DNA from: Hymenochaete sp. R1
Lineage: Eukaryota; Basidiomycota; Agaricomycetes; Hymenochaetales; Hymenochaetaceae
DNA: 64,000 bases
Direction of reading: 5' to 3'
Assembly (NCBI GenBank): GCA_019400425.1
Contig: JAFREE010000131.1
Coordinates: forward strand, 1 to 64,000
In this document: piece after piece, positions 1 to 13,299 of the stretch
How positions within the stretch are numbered: position 1 is the first letter of the stretch
Layout of the letters: each line of letters starts with the position of its first letter
The notes under the pieces: model-generated
Database searches by the model: none
What the model was told of the DNA's origin: nothing
The model's input: only the letters and a program-made list of their open reading frames with translations
Made by a program: the position numbers and the translations under genes

Positions 1-82
1 AAGAACAAGATGACAAATAAAGAAATGAAGTAATAGGGTATGCTTACCAAGCATATGAACGGTGTTGAACCGTAACACTTAC

Positions 83-964
83 GGCTTTGCACCACTCATT
101 GATCAATGTCTGTAAATCCTCGATATCGAGCTGGGAAGGAGGAAACGCTGTGTGTTCGTGAAATGTCTCAATGTGAAACACTGTTGCACACGAAAAGAGT
201 AACCTACACAAAGAGAACTCGTCAGAATGGGAACGTATGTCGTTCAAAGTGAGAGTCTTAGATTTGGCATTAGATAATGTAATCTGAAAGAATGCAGCGA
301 TTGATCTCAAACACGGAAGGGAAAGGCGAGTGAGGAGAACGGGAGGCAAGCCGTCCAACACCATGAGCGATTGTTGAGAAGGCAGTTCGTCGTCCACGCT
401 GACGACACTATGGAAAGCGAATCTTTCGGACGTGAGGTGAATAGGAATTGCAGAAGAGGAAAATTGAGACAGGAACGTATATGAGAATGAAGACGCCGAA
501 GAATCCAAAATAGGCGAAGAGTCAGCCTTGAATATAAATAAAAAAAGGGCGTATCGCGATCGCAGAGAAAGAAGATGATTCAGTATAACAGATTTAGTGG
601 TCCTCACACCGAATGTATGCGCAACACCGAGTGAGCGATAGACTTGTAACAGTTGATGGATTTGGAAACGTTTTAAAGTCTCGTCAGGAACGTTTCGAAT
701 GACAAGGACCGAGTCTCTCGATAAATGGGAAAGGTCAGCAGTGGAACGCACACAATCAATGAAAGAGAAACGATCCGAGTCAAGGAAAGAAGGAGCGGGT
801 TGGATAAGATTGTCTTTCAAATCTTTGAAAGAGTGTAACCCTTTCCTTCGAGGGACACATGAGCCAGGCTCTGATAGTAACGATGGTCCATGACCACTAT
901 ACAAGAGTTGAGTCTTAGGAGTGAGAAATCTCGTCCTCTTCGAAGTACGTCTGATATCGGACAT
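83..964 (-). CDS. Probable Helitron (rolling-circle transposon) protein, N-terminal exon, partial at left edge
   Basis: This is an open exon of 294 codons starting at an ATG at 964 (protein begins MSDIRRTSKR). A more upstream ATG at 1039 is in frame and possible. It ends at a clear donor, where the Ala codon is followed directly by GTAAGTGT, so the next exon lies beyond base 1. Two segments look like short SAP-like helix-turn-helix motifs, around residues 95-130 and 215-240. The last 25 residues contain FPPSQLDIEDLQTLINEWC. From family knowledge, large agaricomycete proteins with a Helitron-like N domain and a PIF1-type helicase carry a similar FPPxPL...II..xC segment before a zinc-binding CxxC region. 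The Rep and helicase domains are not visible, so the assignment rests on this N-terminal resemblance only. It could instead be a domesticated or dead copy. Confidence 0.42.
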
Positions 965-1298
965 GTGGGTAGAATGCAGAACAGAAAAAAAAACGTAGGA
1001 GCGAAGGACGCACGATGTATGCATTGACCATGGTGGCATTTATATGCGAATCCGATGCTCACCGAAGTAGAAGTCAGCAGACATGGTATAGCAGAAAGAA
1101 TCGGAGGCACTGACTTTCGAGAAAGAAATCTCGCTGGAAAATAGGAAATTTGATGGATAGCTCGATTTAGAAGGGACGATATGTAGTAGGAAGAGACACG
1201 GCAGGAACGAAATGTCTTTGATAAATTAAGAGAGTGAGACAGGCAGTATAAATCAACATGATCAAACAGGGGATTTCGAAGAACCAAACATGTACCAT

Positions 1299-2998
1299 CT
1301 AAGCATCAGCGTCACTTTCGGCGGAATCCGCCATGATGGACTTCCAAGCATCTTCGCCGCCACGATACAGAAGGACAACCCACATGATGTTAAAAGATAC
1401 GTTATGAGACCCATCTTTCTTATCGTAGCGATTGCAGTGAAAACCGAACCAAATGCAATCTCCTCGTTGTAGTTCCTCCTTTGGACCAAGCATAGGCAAA
1501 CTGTCGTAAGGAGTTTCTGAATCAAGCGTCATTTCCGCATTGCGCCCGTCGTATATAGGAATGGCAGCAGATGCTGAAAGTGAATACACAGAGCCACGTT
1601 TGCTGCGATCGACAGGAGCAGCTTTCACGGGAGAAACAGGCTGACTACGTTTCGGGGATTTGACAGCGCGGCTCACACCCATTTCAGCTGCAAAAGCCCG
1701 TTAGAGACACGCAAACGAAAGGGGTCGGGCGAACCTCTTGTAGTAAACTCCAGCCCTCTATCATCAATCTGGGCCTTAAAATCCCCCCGATCGGAATCCC
1801 ACTTGAATGCGACGTACACTAACGACTGAAGCCGATCAAGAGCGAGTGAAGGAAGATGGACGTATACACTCTTTACGTTACGGCCATTACCACGAAGTTG
1901 GGTGAGGGAAGAATTGGCAACGCAACCGAGAGAAACGAATTCTGCCAACTTTCCAGGAGTTTTCCAGTGAACGCTTTCATCCATGAAGTACTTGTGTATC
2001 CCGACACATTCAGCACCTTTCATCTGAACTCTACACATTTTAAGTGGGTCAGCGGTGATGTAGTTGACGAGAGATCCGGTAGGCTTTAAAAAAAACAGTT
2101 TGCGATATAAGCTGAAAAAAAGAAACACAGGAGGTATAAATGACGTGCACAAAAACCAGCAATATAAGTATGAAATGACTTGCCTGAGACGGATGGATGA
2201 GTTGAAGGGGTCGGATACGACTCACAGGGTATCACCCAAAAAACAGCCGATTTGACAATGAGCGTCATTGTTCCAGCTGACAAGAAGACGTAGTCTAATG
2301 AAAGTAAGTATGCATGAGGCGTTTCAGTCAATGGAAAAAAGGCTCACGGTAGAGGGAGTAACAGAGCGCGACATTCGTCGGGAGAGTCCTCATATAGGGA
2401 GGAATCCACCAATTTAGGATCCCAACACTTGTCGTCATTGGCCGTCCTGATATCGTAAGTTCTAATTCAAGAGGGAAGAAAAGAATGTACCTTAGACAGA
2501 GAAGATTTTCAACGAACTGTCTCTCGACTGGATTGTCGGGAAGACTTTGCTTGTATGGAACGGGCGGAGGCGAAGAGAGAGTGGATTGCCTGAAACACAA
2601 CTTCAGTATATGGCAATAACGCTTGGGAAGGCAACGCACATGTGAGCCGAGGGAGATGAGGAAGGAGTCACCGACGACCTTATAAGAAAGTAAATAAAAA
2701 TATGCAAGAAAAAACAAAGTTGACGACAATGGTTCTTGAAGAGTCGCTGAGGACGTTCTATACATGGAATTGTAAGTCAACAATGAGAACAATGTGACGA
2801 AGACGAAGGGACGTTAGACGTACCCTGAGTCAGTAGACGGCTGCGAATAGCCCCCACTTTCGGATGGCTCGATTCTATTGAAGTGTAGGTTAAGGAGCGA
2901 ATTGTAGACCGAATGAAGACATACCCGACATGCAAGCGTTTCGGAGCAGGTTCTTGTGAATCCGTATCCTCACGCTGCTTCTTGAGAGCTCGAACCAT
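1299..2998 (-). CDS. Hypothetical spliced protein of unknown function
   Basis: I do not recognise this protein. The first exon (2925-2998) begins MVRALKKQREDTD and includes a basic KRLHV stretch, a possible nuclear localisation signal. A second exon at 2824-2874 joins it in phase, and a third begins near 2757. Downstream, an uninterrupted reading frame from about 2085 carries motifs such as CVGIHKYFMDESVHW and RLQSLVYVAFKWDSD. It joins in phase, through a 47-nt intron ending just before 1689, to the last exon, which has a charged linker and the core GDCIWFGFHCNRYDKKDGS followed by NVSFNIMWVVLLY. The stop is at 1299. The middle exons (2150-2760) are ambiguous. It lies directly downstream of the Helitron-like exon's start on the same strand, which suggests an accessory, repeat-rich setting. 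The reality of the gene is more certain than its exact exons. Confidence 0.4.
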
Positions 2999-3895
2999 TT
3001 TGATGAAAGAATTGAAAGTTTAACAGATGAGAAGGATGAAAAGTTGGAGATAACGGATATTTTTGAATAACGGAAAGAACGACATCTTTATACAAAAGTA
3101 GCATCGTATGGCAAACAGACACAATGCACATTTCTCTGGAGACAAAACGAATAAGAAGGATCAGTGAAAATGAATACGCTGCACTCTCGATCGGTAAGAC
3201 CCAAGTCCCGAAACAGGATGAAGGAAAGACACAAAATCCCGAAGCGTTCCGCTCGCATCAGTGGATTCGGATATAGCAAACCTGTCTGCGGCACGGACCG
3301 ATCGCACGCACGGAAAGTATGAGACAAGAGACATAGGGACGGGTGAGACGGAAGGAACGAAAACACGACCGAGATGCAAAGGAGAGAAAATGCCAGTCGA
3401 ACGTAAATGAAGGCGCAAAGGTCGTGAAAAACGAAGGAGTCGGACATGAAGGTTAGAAATGTGGATCATCGTTAGGAGCCGACGTCCGGGGATGGTGGAA
3501 ACCGACGTTGCGGATGTGTATATCCATGGCGGAAGCTTGAATCAGGAGAACACACAGGCATGGATCCTGTGGACAAGGAAAGCTGACGGGTGAGAACAGC
3601 GGATATGATGCTGGGACGGCCTATAATAAAGAGTGAGAATAAAGTGGAAAAGAAATAAAACACAAGTACCAGACGTTCAACATGCAGGACAGTTACAATA
3701 TCGAAAAAGCGAGTGAGTAAAAATTGATTAAGCATTTCAGATGGAGAAGGTGACTTGCACTAGGTTCTGCGTTGGAGAAGCGTCTACAAGACACGACAGG
3801 CGCCATGCTCGAGGGCACATTTAGTCTCGTGAAGAATATGGAGGAAAGTAAAATCGGCCATCTTTGTTGACACTTAACTCATGCGGAGCAGACTC
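2999..3895. other. Stretch without a supported gene
   Basis: Both strands carry open frames here, but none shows a recognisable domain, plausible splice pairing or sequence bias. The 3' part probably holds the unresolved first exon(s) of the plus-strand gene that is readable from 3896. Confidence 0.4.
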
Positions 3896-4949
3896 AAAGT
3901 CTGGCCGTGTTTAAAGGGGGATCTCCATTTATTCACCGATTGTTTAGAGTGGACGACAGCAACGGAGAAGAAGCCGAACACAATGGAGCCCAACCATTCA
4001 GGGAAGTAACGTTCAAATTACAGGGCATAATCGCAGAAGTCTTGTTCTTCATACCGAAATTGTAAGTGACATTGGAATAAGCGGGTCGCAGACAAATGAC
4101 TCACTTCTCCAGTCCAATGAATGAACGCAACGCGAAGAGCGTACCCGAACACCGCGTGATTTTAACAGGACTAAACAGTCCAACGTTTGGCAAGGCAATG
4201 GAGGTAATATTAGGGATCGAGGAGTTGTTTAAACGCGAAATCGGGGAGCAAAATATGGATGATTGGTGCCCAGATTTGGCCGGCGATTACATTGGAATGG
4301 CCTTCACGACGCGAATAGCAACACTCGCCCCACGCAATTCGAACACAACGCACATTCACAGTGAAGACGAAATCCCCGACGGATTTGACCCGAACGGAGC
4401 TATACGAAAATCGGAGAGGCTCACGTTCCTGAGGGAAAATCGTGTAGAGCTGATCGATTGCAGCGGGGGCATTTCACGGAGGGCGAAACCAAACAATTTC
4501 AAGCAAGGAGATATAGTCGAAGTCGAAGCAACCTTTATCGCTATACCACTCTCAGGAGGACGTTTCCGATTGAAGCTTGTGATGCGGGCGCTCACTCTGC
4601 TAGACAAATCGTTCTCATGGGTAAGCGGAAAGACGAAAAGTTTAAAGGCAAAAGACTTAACCGACTTACCCATTTTCAGGCAGCAAGTATAGAAGGCCGA
4701 GGTCAGAAGCTGAAGGCGCGCATTGAGGACATGAAAGTCAAGTCCACAAAGAGGAAAAGGCAGGACGATGACATGGACGAACAGAACTTATCGCAACAGA
4801 GCGCCAGCAAAGCAGCTCTCAAGAAGGCGAAGTCGACGGCCGACGCCGTGGACGACAGAGAAATGCTATCACCTGCCTGGCCTGCACGCAGAACGACAGA
4901 ACACGGAAATGAAGACATAATGAACGGTATGAGACATATGAGCGTATGA
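3896..4949 (+). CDS. Hypothetical spliced protein with basic C-terminal tail (5' end unresolved)
   Basis: I do not recognise this protein. Coding is visible from about 3896 (reading ACT CAA AGT) through 4063, ending in IPKF. It then passes through a 51-nt intron (GTAAGT to CCAG) into an exon that is open to 4620, with motifs HRVILTGLNSPTFGKAMEVI and GDIVEVEATFIAIPLSGGRF. A second phase-0 intron (4621-4679) leads to the last exon (4680-4949). That exon encodes a highly basic tail containing KSTKRKR and KAALKKAKST, likely nuclear, and stops at 4949. A TGA lies in frame just upstream of 3896, so an additional 5' exon must supply the start codon unless translation starts at the internal ATG at 4096. 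The compact beta-rich middle followed by a lysine-rich tail could suit a DNA-associated protein, but that is only a guess. Confidence 0.5.
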
Positions 4950-5669
4950 GAAGTGGTTGGTAGACAGAGGGAGAAAATTGTCGTGCGAATAATGGACAAG
5001 ATAGTTGAAGATCACGCGAGGGTTGAATTGGAGCTGCGGATACTACAGAGAGCGAAGGTTGTAAACCGGCAAGTCGTATGAAGCAGTAAGGCTTGAAAGA
5101 AAGACTGGGGTGCAATTCATTATAACTTAAGCTCACAACTGACTGAGTTGGACAACAACTTGTACGCATTGGGATTAGAAAGAAGCCACAGATGGCGAAG
5201 CGTATAGCCTGCGATATAAGTGAAGGTGCGGAAGGAAGGATGGCAAGAGGAAAGTGAAAGAGAAGGGAATGAAAGACATGGACGACTTGAAAGAAATTGA
5301 CATTGTTAACATGCACAGCCAGGGAAGCAGTCGACCGACAGGGTACATGAATAACAGCGCCACAATTTCGTTCAAATACGTGTAACGGGACACCGCATTC
5401 GATGTGTAAATTAGTACTGTTTCAGCATGGAGCGTTGAAGAAGAAGGACATCGATCATAAACCAACGATGAACATATACTTCACGCATGGGATGTCGCTT
5501 GGATTAAAATATAAAAAGTGATGTATACAAATGCGTATATATACTCTGCTGTACTTCGAAAGAGGCTAAGAAAGAACCATGATTCAGCGCAATTATCTAT
5601 AAAGGTGACCCGGACGGCCCCGTTTACAGCGGTGGAGCTGCCGCCTTGAAAATGGTTTAAAGATAGAAG
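4950..5669. other. Intergenic stretch, nothing recognised
   Basis: This spacer separates the hypothetical plus-strand gene and the CHK1-like kinase, which converge here. I see no convincing ORF, RNA gene or repeat. It should contain the 3' UTRs of both neighbours. Confidence 0.4.
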
Positions 5670-7019
<1,350 letters not shown>

Positions 7020-7953
7020 TACGAGGCCCAAGTCGGCAAACGTCGGGCTTGAGGTCAGACTATAGATTGGCGAAATGCAGAGCAAGACCATCAACGCTTC
7101 CGTTCGTACGTGAAATAGGAGAGGCGGGCCAGGAAACGGTCTATGGTCCTTCTGAAAGCAATCACATTCCTATAGAACATTCGCTTAGACGGACCGGCTG
7201 AGGAGGCAGACGGATTCAGGAGCGTAGAAACCGAAAAGTTTAAAGTGAAAACTTAGGGGACCGAGTCGGCGGAACAGTGTTCTGAAGAACTTGGAAAGAT
7301 CTGAGATAATGCAGTGGTGAGCTGTGTCACATAGGAGAGCGAAAAGGATGCAATGGAAAGAAATGGACAGCGACGTTTGCTCCTGAAAGAGAAGGAAACA
7401 TCGAAAAGAAAGTGGACCGATGTAAAGCAAGGCCGATGGGTCGGATATACACAACAGCTGACTGCAGTTGACGCGAACCTGAGGGCAATGGAAGACAGTC
7501 GAAAGTCGAGAGGAGAGCGTAAGACATCGAGAGAGAAAGGAGACGCGAGATCCGGGCGGACGATACCAGGCACGGACCGGGTAAAGTGTTGAGCGTCCTA
7601 GTCCAACTTGAATATGGTGGGCATTTTCCCCCCTCCTCACACTCCACCCTTTTAGACGGACGATCTCCGGACTATGTCCGTCATCGTAATAGAACTATCT
7701 TCATTGTCTGACGTCTGGGGTCTCAGTGTTGTGGTGCTTGGAACATGCTTCTCTGGCAGATGCCCGTGCCCTTCGCAACTCACAGGCGCTTGGTCTACAA
7801 TTGGCATTCGATGCGCCAGAAATGATGGCAGTGAGACTTTGGAACAAATCATGAGTACAGACTTGCTTTGTGCATCGTTCACCGCAGGTCCGCATTACTT
7901 TCACTTTCTTCGCTGCGTGCCTTGGCTGATAAATTCCTCACCCCACAGTACGC
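7020..7953. other. Intergenic stretch, nothing recognised
   Basis: This is the region upstream of the CHK1-like start. Several long open frames overlap on both strands (for example 7185-7640 minus and 7674-8006 plus), but none has a recognisable motif or a consistent splice model. I regard them as chance frames. Confidence 0.35.
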
Positions 7954-7976
7954 GTCCCATATCATTATTCCTAGTC

Positions 7977-8570
7977 TTACGAGCTGCGCGAAAGACCTCA
8001 CGCTGATCTCGAGAAGAAATCCGTTCCTTCAGCTCCGATGACTGCAGGAATATCGGATGCTTCTGGTATTCTCCTTGTCAAACAGGTCTCTTCGATAAAG
8101 CAGAGGAAGAAATATACCTTTCTGAGGAAGACAATCCAGTGCCATTTCACGAACGTCTTCGTTGGTATGTCGAATATTCCGCTCTCGCGCCTTCCTCGTC
8201 TCGCATTCCTGTACTCCGGGAGGAGTCGCGGGGTGTAGTAGACTATTTGTTTCTCGTACCGCGGAGTCCAGGTGTCCAGGTATTCTGGGAGACTCTCGGG
8301 AAACCGGGCGGCGGAAAATGCCAACTCTCGTTGTCCCTTCTCCGCCTCTTTCTAGTACGTGGCGGTGTCTTTCAGCAAATTGCTTGTTCCCGGCCTCTTT
8401 CGAAAAAAAGACACCGCATATGACCATGGAGCAATGAGCCATCGAATTGTTAGAGGGTATATCTCATACAGAAACTTTTGGTAGAGATCAATGAGCTTTT
8501 CTAGTGCCCAGGAGAGCAGTTTCGAGACGTAAGAGGGTAGGCAAAGCGATGGATATCGGATAGATTTCAT
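7977..8570 (-). pseudogene. Disabled copy of the 199-aa hypothetical ORF found at 59540
   Basis: The reading frame begins MKSIRYPSLC and can be aligned codon by codon with the intact copy at 59540-60139. It carries an in-frame TAG at 8352-8354 where the intact copy has TGG (Trp). It also has a 6-nt in-frame deletion near YQK, and a TGA where the intact copy has GGA seven codons before the end. The two nonsense changes leave a 72-residue N-terminal product at most. The conservation of the rest suggests fairly recent decay. Confidence 0.8.
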
Positions 8571-8855
8571 CGCGTTTCGTTAGGAGTTAGCGAGAAAGTG
8601 ATGGGCACCCTCGTAACTCAGCGGTACTTGGCAAATGCGAAATGAAATGAAAACAGTGCTTTGAAGGCTGCAAGGAAGGAGGATGGAGACACTCAAACTC
8701 AGAGTCGTCGGGATTTTACCGACCCCGGGCCACTGGCCTGGTGGGCACTGACACCGGACCTTTAGTGCGAGCCTGCATCAAAAATACTCATACAGATTGA
8801 GATTAAATTCGACATACTAAAGTAAAATGGCTAAGGAAGTCATAAAAACCTGTGC

Positions 8856-8861
8856 AAAAAA
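8856..8861 (-). terminator. Pol III terminator of tRNA-Asp
   Basis: A run of six T residues on the minus strand lies three bases after the tRNA 3' end. This is the standard Pol III stop signal. Confidence 0.8.
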
Positions 8862-8864
8862 GTA

Positions 8865-8936
8865 CTCTCTGGCGGGGAGTCGAACCCCGCTCTCCCGCGT
8901 GACAGGCGGGTGTACTAGCCGATATACTACCAGAGA
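8865..8936 (-). tRNA. tRNA-Asp (anticodon GTC)
   Basis: The full cloverleaf is present. The acceptor stem is TCTCTGG paired with CCAGAGA plus discriminator G, the anticodon arm is CCGCCTGTCACGCGG with GTC at 8901-8903 (complement), and the T arm is GCGGGGTTCGACTCCCCGC. There is no intron. It is identical to the tRNA at 59160-59231. The gene is followed on its strand by six T residues (8856-8861), a Pol III terminator. Confidence 0.96.
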
Positions 8937-9114
8937 CCTGCTACAGGTTGTATCTTATCAATATATATACTGTAACCGCATGCCGTACCTGGCTGGAAAT
9001 TTAAATACCGAGTCGAATGGAATTTCCCATCGAACGCCTCTCTTCCTCTCCTCATCTCCATCTCCTTCACTAGTACTGCCCGTTCTCAACACCAACACCA
9101 CGCTCTCCGCCAAC

Positions 9115-11241
9115 ATGCCCACCGCTGTCCCTCAACGCCGCCGCAGAATGTCCGGTACAGACGTCCTACCCCCAAAGACCATCAAAAAATCTCAGTCCAT
9201 CGAGCATCTCGAGGACTTCCTCCGTTCCCCAGCTACCACCAACACCCCAGGCGCCGACGACGACGCCCCAGAGGACTTTGCCCACGAGTCCGATAGCTCT
9301 GACAGCTCGTCCGATGCTGGTCTCGACGTGGGCATGGACCCTGCAACTAACCGTCCTACACGACCACTGCCCAAATCCAAAGACTCCCTTCCCCCCGCTC
9401 CTCTCACCGTCCCATCTCGTCCCGTCCCTCTTCCAGCAAACCCATCGCTCGTTCCCCAACAAGCTCGGCCGCCTCCGGCGCACAGCCAAAGTCGGAGACT
9501 CATCGTTGTTTTAGAGCAGGCGTGTTTAGAGTCGTATCGTGTTAGCTCGGGCGGTGGGGGCGGAGGCAAAGGGAAGGGAAGATCGGGAGAAGCCAAGTAT
9601 ACGCTGCTCAATTGCGATGACCACCAAGGGATCCTTGCAAAGACGGGAAGAGACATCGCGGACGCTAGGCCAGACATCACACACCAGGTGGGCAACCCCC
9701 CCTTCTCTACTTCTCCCGTTCCGTCCTTCTTGTTTAGCGCGTCCTGACACAACCCCGCAATTGTCATCCGACTCGCGCGCATACATTCCACCTTTTTTTT
9801 TAAAATATATATTTTACTTCATCTAGTGTCTCCTTACCCTCCTCGACTCCCCCCTCAACAAAGCGGGCCTCCTCCAAGTCTACATCCACACAACAAAAGG
9901 CGTTCTCATCGAGGTCAACCCACATGTCCGCATCCCACGGACGTTCAAGCGCTTTAGCGGACTCATGGGTGCGTATTCCATCTCTGTTCTCATCGCTTTC
10001 ACCATCATCATCACATCCAACTGACTGAGCGCTCACATATCATATCCGGCACTCGCGTCGCGCTCGTGAACCTTCGTTGATGCGCTTTATGCCACCTCTA
10101 GTTCAATTGCTCCATAGGCTGTTCATACGGGGAGTCAATGGGCCCGAGAAGCTCCTCAAAGTCATCAAAGTAAGTTGGTCTCTCCCCCTTTTTCTGTTTT
10201 CATCTCTATCCAGTCCGTTTCTTCCGGTCTCACTGATCTTACGTTTTTACGTCCTTCCCTCCGCCTCCACCACCACCAAACCATTTCTATTTTCAAATTC
10301 CTCCCACCCTCCTTCCCTCCGGCGAACGCTTATTTTGATTTTCGAATCCTCTTCTCTTCTCGCATTGATCTCGACCTCACGCGGAAATCGGGTTTTCGAA
10401 TTATAGAACCCGGTGACGGACCACTTCCCCGTGAACACCATCAAACTCACGCTCTCGGGCGACGCGCCGACGCAGCGCTTGGGGGACTACCTCCCGAGCC
10501 TCCCGGACACGCACTCCATCGCCGTCTTCGTCGGCGCGATGGCGAGGGGCAAAGACGACTTTGCGGACAGGTTCGTGGATGAGAAGGTGTCGATCAGTAA
10601 TTACCCGTTGAGCGCGAGCGTTGCGTGTGGGAAGGTGCGTTACTCGTTACCGATTCGATTCGATTCGATTCGAACCGATCTGATTCTGGTGGTTGGTGGG
10701 ACGAATGGGGTTTGCTGACTCGACGTTTTTTTTTTGCTGTTTTTGTTCTTGCTTTTTCCACCCCTTCCTTCGGCGCTTCTCAACCTTCTTTTGGGACTCG
10801 ACTCGACTCGTTTTTTTGGTTTTGGACCTGGCGCCCCTATCTTTCCAATTCAATCGTCCATCGCCCGTCGCCATTCGCCGCGCCGACGCCCACGCGCCCG
10901 GAATCGCTATCACTATCACTATCACGGTGACTATTATCATTCATTACATTGACATAACATCATCCCTCCTTCCCACCCATTCAATTCAATCTCTATTCTA
11001 TTCTATTCTATTTTCTCCCCAATCTCCAATCTCCAATCAATCCCTCGCCCTCGCCCAAACCAAACCGAAACCACGCGACCGAACGTTCGTTTCCGTCGGA
11101 CCCGTCCACGTCTCCACGTCCTCGTCCGACCCAAAACAAACCACTCATCACTAATACTAATCCTCCCCTCCAAAAAAAACGCAATGCCCGGTGGCTCGAT
11201 AGTTTTGTTGTGCCGTGGAGGATATGTGGGGTATTATCTAG
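9115..11241 (+). CDS. EMG1: EMG1/NEP1, 18S rRNA pseudouridine N1-methyltransferase (SPOUT family)
   Basis: Five exons close in phase: 9115-9687, 9827-9968, 10102-10169, 10407-10634 and 11203-11241, giving about 349 residues. The first 130 residues are a disordered Ser/Asp/Pro-rich leader. The SPOUT domain follows: [83 protein letters not shown] and the terminal [12 protein letters not shown]. Nep1 methylates the hypermodified pseudouridine of 18S rRNA and also acts structurally in 40S assembly in the nucleolus. The start at 9115 is the first ATG before the basic QRRRRMS segment. Oddities are a glycine/lysine insert ([11 protein letters not shown]) inside the domain, and a last intron of 568 nt before a 39-nt terminal exon, far longer than other introns in the window. 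The next gene downstream is another ribosome-maturation gene (GRC3 fragment). Confidence 0.93.
10635..11202 (+). other. Unusually long final intron of EMG1 with simple repeats
   Basis: The donor GTGCGT follows the ACGK codons and the acceptor AG precedes [12 protein letters not shown]; both phases are zero. The intron contains GATTC-type and TATCAC-type short tandem repeats (near 10654 and 10909) and poly-T. Confidence 0.75.
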
Positions 11242-13290
11242 ACTTTGGATTCCGGAGTCTGAGGTCGTGGGTGGGGAGGGCGGGGTGCGACTCCCACCGA
11301 ACACCCAGGACCCAGTACTCTGCATCTGTGGTCCCCAGCTCTCTCACCTCCATCGCCCATGTTCGTTCCCACCCCACCTCCATACAAACAAATCAACAAC
11401 ACATAACAAACAACCCAAACCAACTCAAACCAGCTCCCATCTCTCCGACTTCGACAAAGCCCCCCTCCCCCAAACGACTCGGCGAGGAAATCACCTCGGC
11501 CTCGTACGGTCGTTTTTGTGTGTGTTTATCCTTCCTTTCTTCCTCTTTACCCATCCTCTTCTTCTTCCCAGCGTTTTTCAGCGTTTTCCTGGGTTTCCAG
11601 CTTTTCCGGCTTTTTCCGGCTTTCCGCTCTTGCGCTCTGGTGTCCGAAGCCTTCTTTTGGGTGGCTCAGGCTTAGTCTTGAGCTTAGATGTGCGTGTGCT
11701 TGTAGCAGCAGCAGTTGATAGCAACAGCAGAATCGAGTTTGGTTCTCATGTTCCCCAGTTCCAGTTTCGTAGAGGCTAGATTCCTCTCTAGTCCCTCCCC
11801 CCCCCCCCCTCCTACCTTTTCTTTTAACTTTATTTCGTTCTTTCTTTCTTCTTTGCGTCCTCCCCTAACCGATACCGATACCGATACGTCCGTCGGTTTG
11901 GTTTTGTTTTGTTTTGCTCGTTGTTGGCTTGATTTGATTTCTGCCCTCCGTCCTCCTTCATTCGCACACATCTCCCAACTCTCCCGTTTACGCTCACGCT
12001 CACGCCGCCTCCCTCGAACGTTTTTCCGCATCGCCCATCCATCCACGCACGCACGCACGCACGCATACAGAAGCAAGCAAGCAAGTTTCTTCTTCTTTTC
12101 GTATCATATACTAATAAAAAGAAAAAGCCTGCATTTCAACCTGCATTTCATAAACAAGTCTCCTTTCCCCCTTTTTTGCATCGTCGTGTATTGTTTTATC
12201 AAGTCTCAGTCTCGATTCTCGATTGCTCTATCATCCTATGTTTTTTTTTTCGTTTTATCTTTGTTTATGCTTCCAGTGATCAAACCAATACATGTACACG
12301 TGTAGACAGATGTGACGAACCCGTTTACGCCGTGCTATCACGGATGCGAGTGCGAGTGCGAGTGCGAGCAAAATCGAAAATCAATACATGTAGACCCCAC
12401 AGCCACAACCTCAGACTCGGACTCGCTCTGTTTCTTTTTTATGGTACCGTCCATTCGTGTATGTTGTCCTCACGGTGCATCTCTCCCAGTGCTAGTGCTT
12501 GACTCACACGAGAATACGAAGTAGTGACTGGACTGATATATATATATATATATATATAATTATTGATCGTTTGTTGACCCGGATTCGGATTCGGATTCGG
12601 AATCGGACTCGGGTATGCCAGTGCCAGTGCCAGTGCCAGTGCCAGTGCCAGTGCCAGTTCCAGTGGGTCCCTACTTACTTACTGGTCACTGGTGTAGTAG
12701 TATGTGTGCGTGTGTGTGTGTGCACCAGACCGGACCGGAAGGTGGATTGGGGTCTGGTATTAATATTGTCGGTTCGGTGTCGCTTTTGTCGTTCAGGTGC
12801 GCAGTGCGAGTAGACTTGGAGATGGGTACAGGAGCAAATACGGAGTTGCGGGGTCAGAATATAAGAATATAACTTATAAGGCTACTGACGAGGCTGCGGA
12901 CCGGTGGGTGAGAATGGTGACTCGGATAAGGGTGCCAGTACTAGTACTAGTGCAGGAGAGGATATCGATGAACGAGGATAAGGTGCCTGCACACGAGTTT
13001 TTTGCGCTTGATATCTCGTCCTTGCTTCCTGCAGTTCTTCTCCAGCCAACCACTGGCATCTGCCGTGCTGAAGTAGGAAACATCGAAGTACTGTATATGA
13101 TCTTGACGATCTACTAGTATCGATCATCTGTCCATAATAGATCAGCAAGCAGCAAGCTTGATATCTTTGTGGTTGATACCGTGACCTTGCTGATGAAGAA
13201 TAAGCAGACCGAGCACCGAGAGCACCGGAGCACGACGTCACGACACATGCTTTTCGTCCGATCAACTTGAAAAAAATGGGACAATTTTAG
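11242..13290. repeat. Gene-free interval rich in microsatellites
   Basis: No coding gene is supported here. Simple repeats include poly-C near 11798, CGATAC repeats near 11870, an ACGC tetranucleotide run near 12045, AAGC repeats near 12072, GAGTGC repeats near 12347, a TA run near 12537, GGATTC repeats near 12580 and seven GCCAGT units at 12617-12658. The open frames through this interval are repeat translations such as PVPVPV. Confidence 0.6.
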
Positions 13291-13299
13291 TTATTGTGC

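Larger units (their letters stand above)
7954..8936 (-). repeat. Left arm of a dispersed inverted duplication (tRNA-Asp plus downstream ORF)
   Basis: Read on the minus strand, this block (tRNA-Asp, about 300 bp spacer, 199-codon ORF, about 15 bp tail) is closely similar throughout to 59160-60162 read on the plus strand. Similarity begins at the first bases of the tRNA, and the 5' flanks of the two tRNAs are unrelated. It ends at the shared 12-mer ATGATATGGGAC. The two arms are inverted and about 50 kb apart. Confidence 0.9.

Noticed and set aside
3088..3735. Hydrophobic minus-strand frames resembling membrane proteins
   Set aside because: They come from complemented purine-rich sequence giving Leu/Ser/Phe-rich translations. 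There are no conserved motifs or splice support.
7185..7640. Minus-strand 151-codon frame as an upstream exon of the CHK1-like kinase
   Set aside because: A consistent start (ATG at 7019) with in-phase introns exists downstream. Alternative upstream exons would require non-canonical or 29-nt introns.
9166..9791. Long minus-strand open frames opposite EMG1 exon 1
   Set aside because: They are mirror frames of the Ser/Pro-rich EMG1 leader. The plus strand has clear SPOUT motifs and consistent splicing.
12499..12872. Plus-strand frames with Pro-Val and Cys-Gln repeats
   Set aside because: They are translations of the GCCAGT and GGATTC microsatellites, with no splice or domain support.
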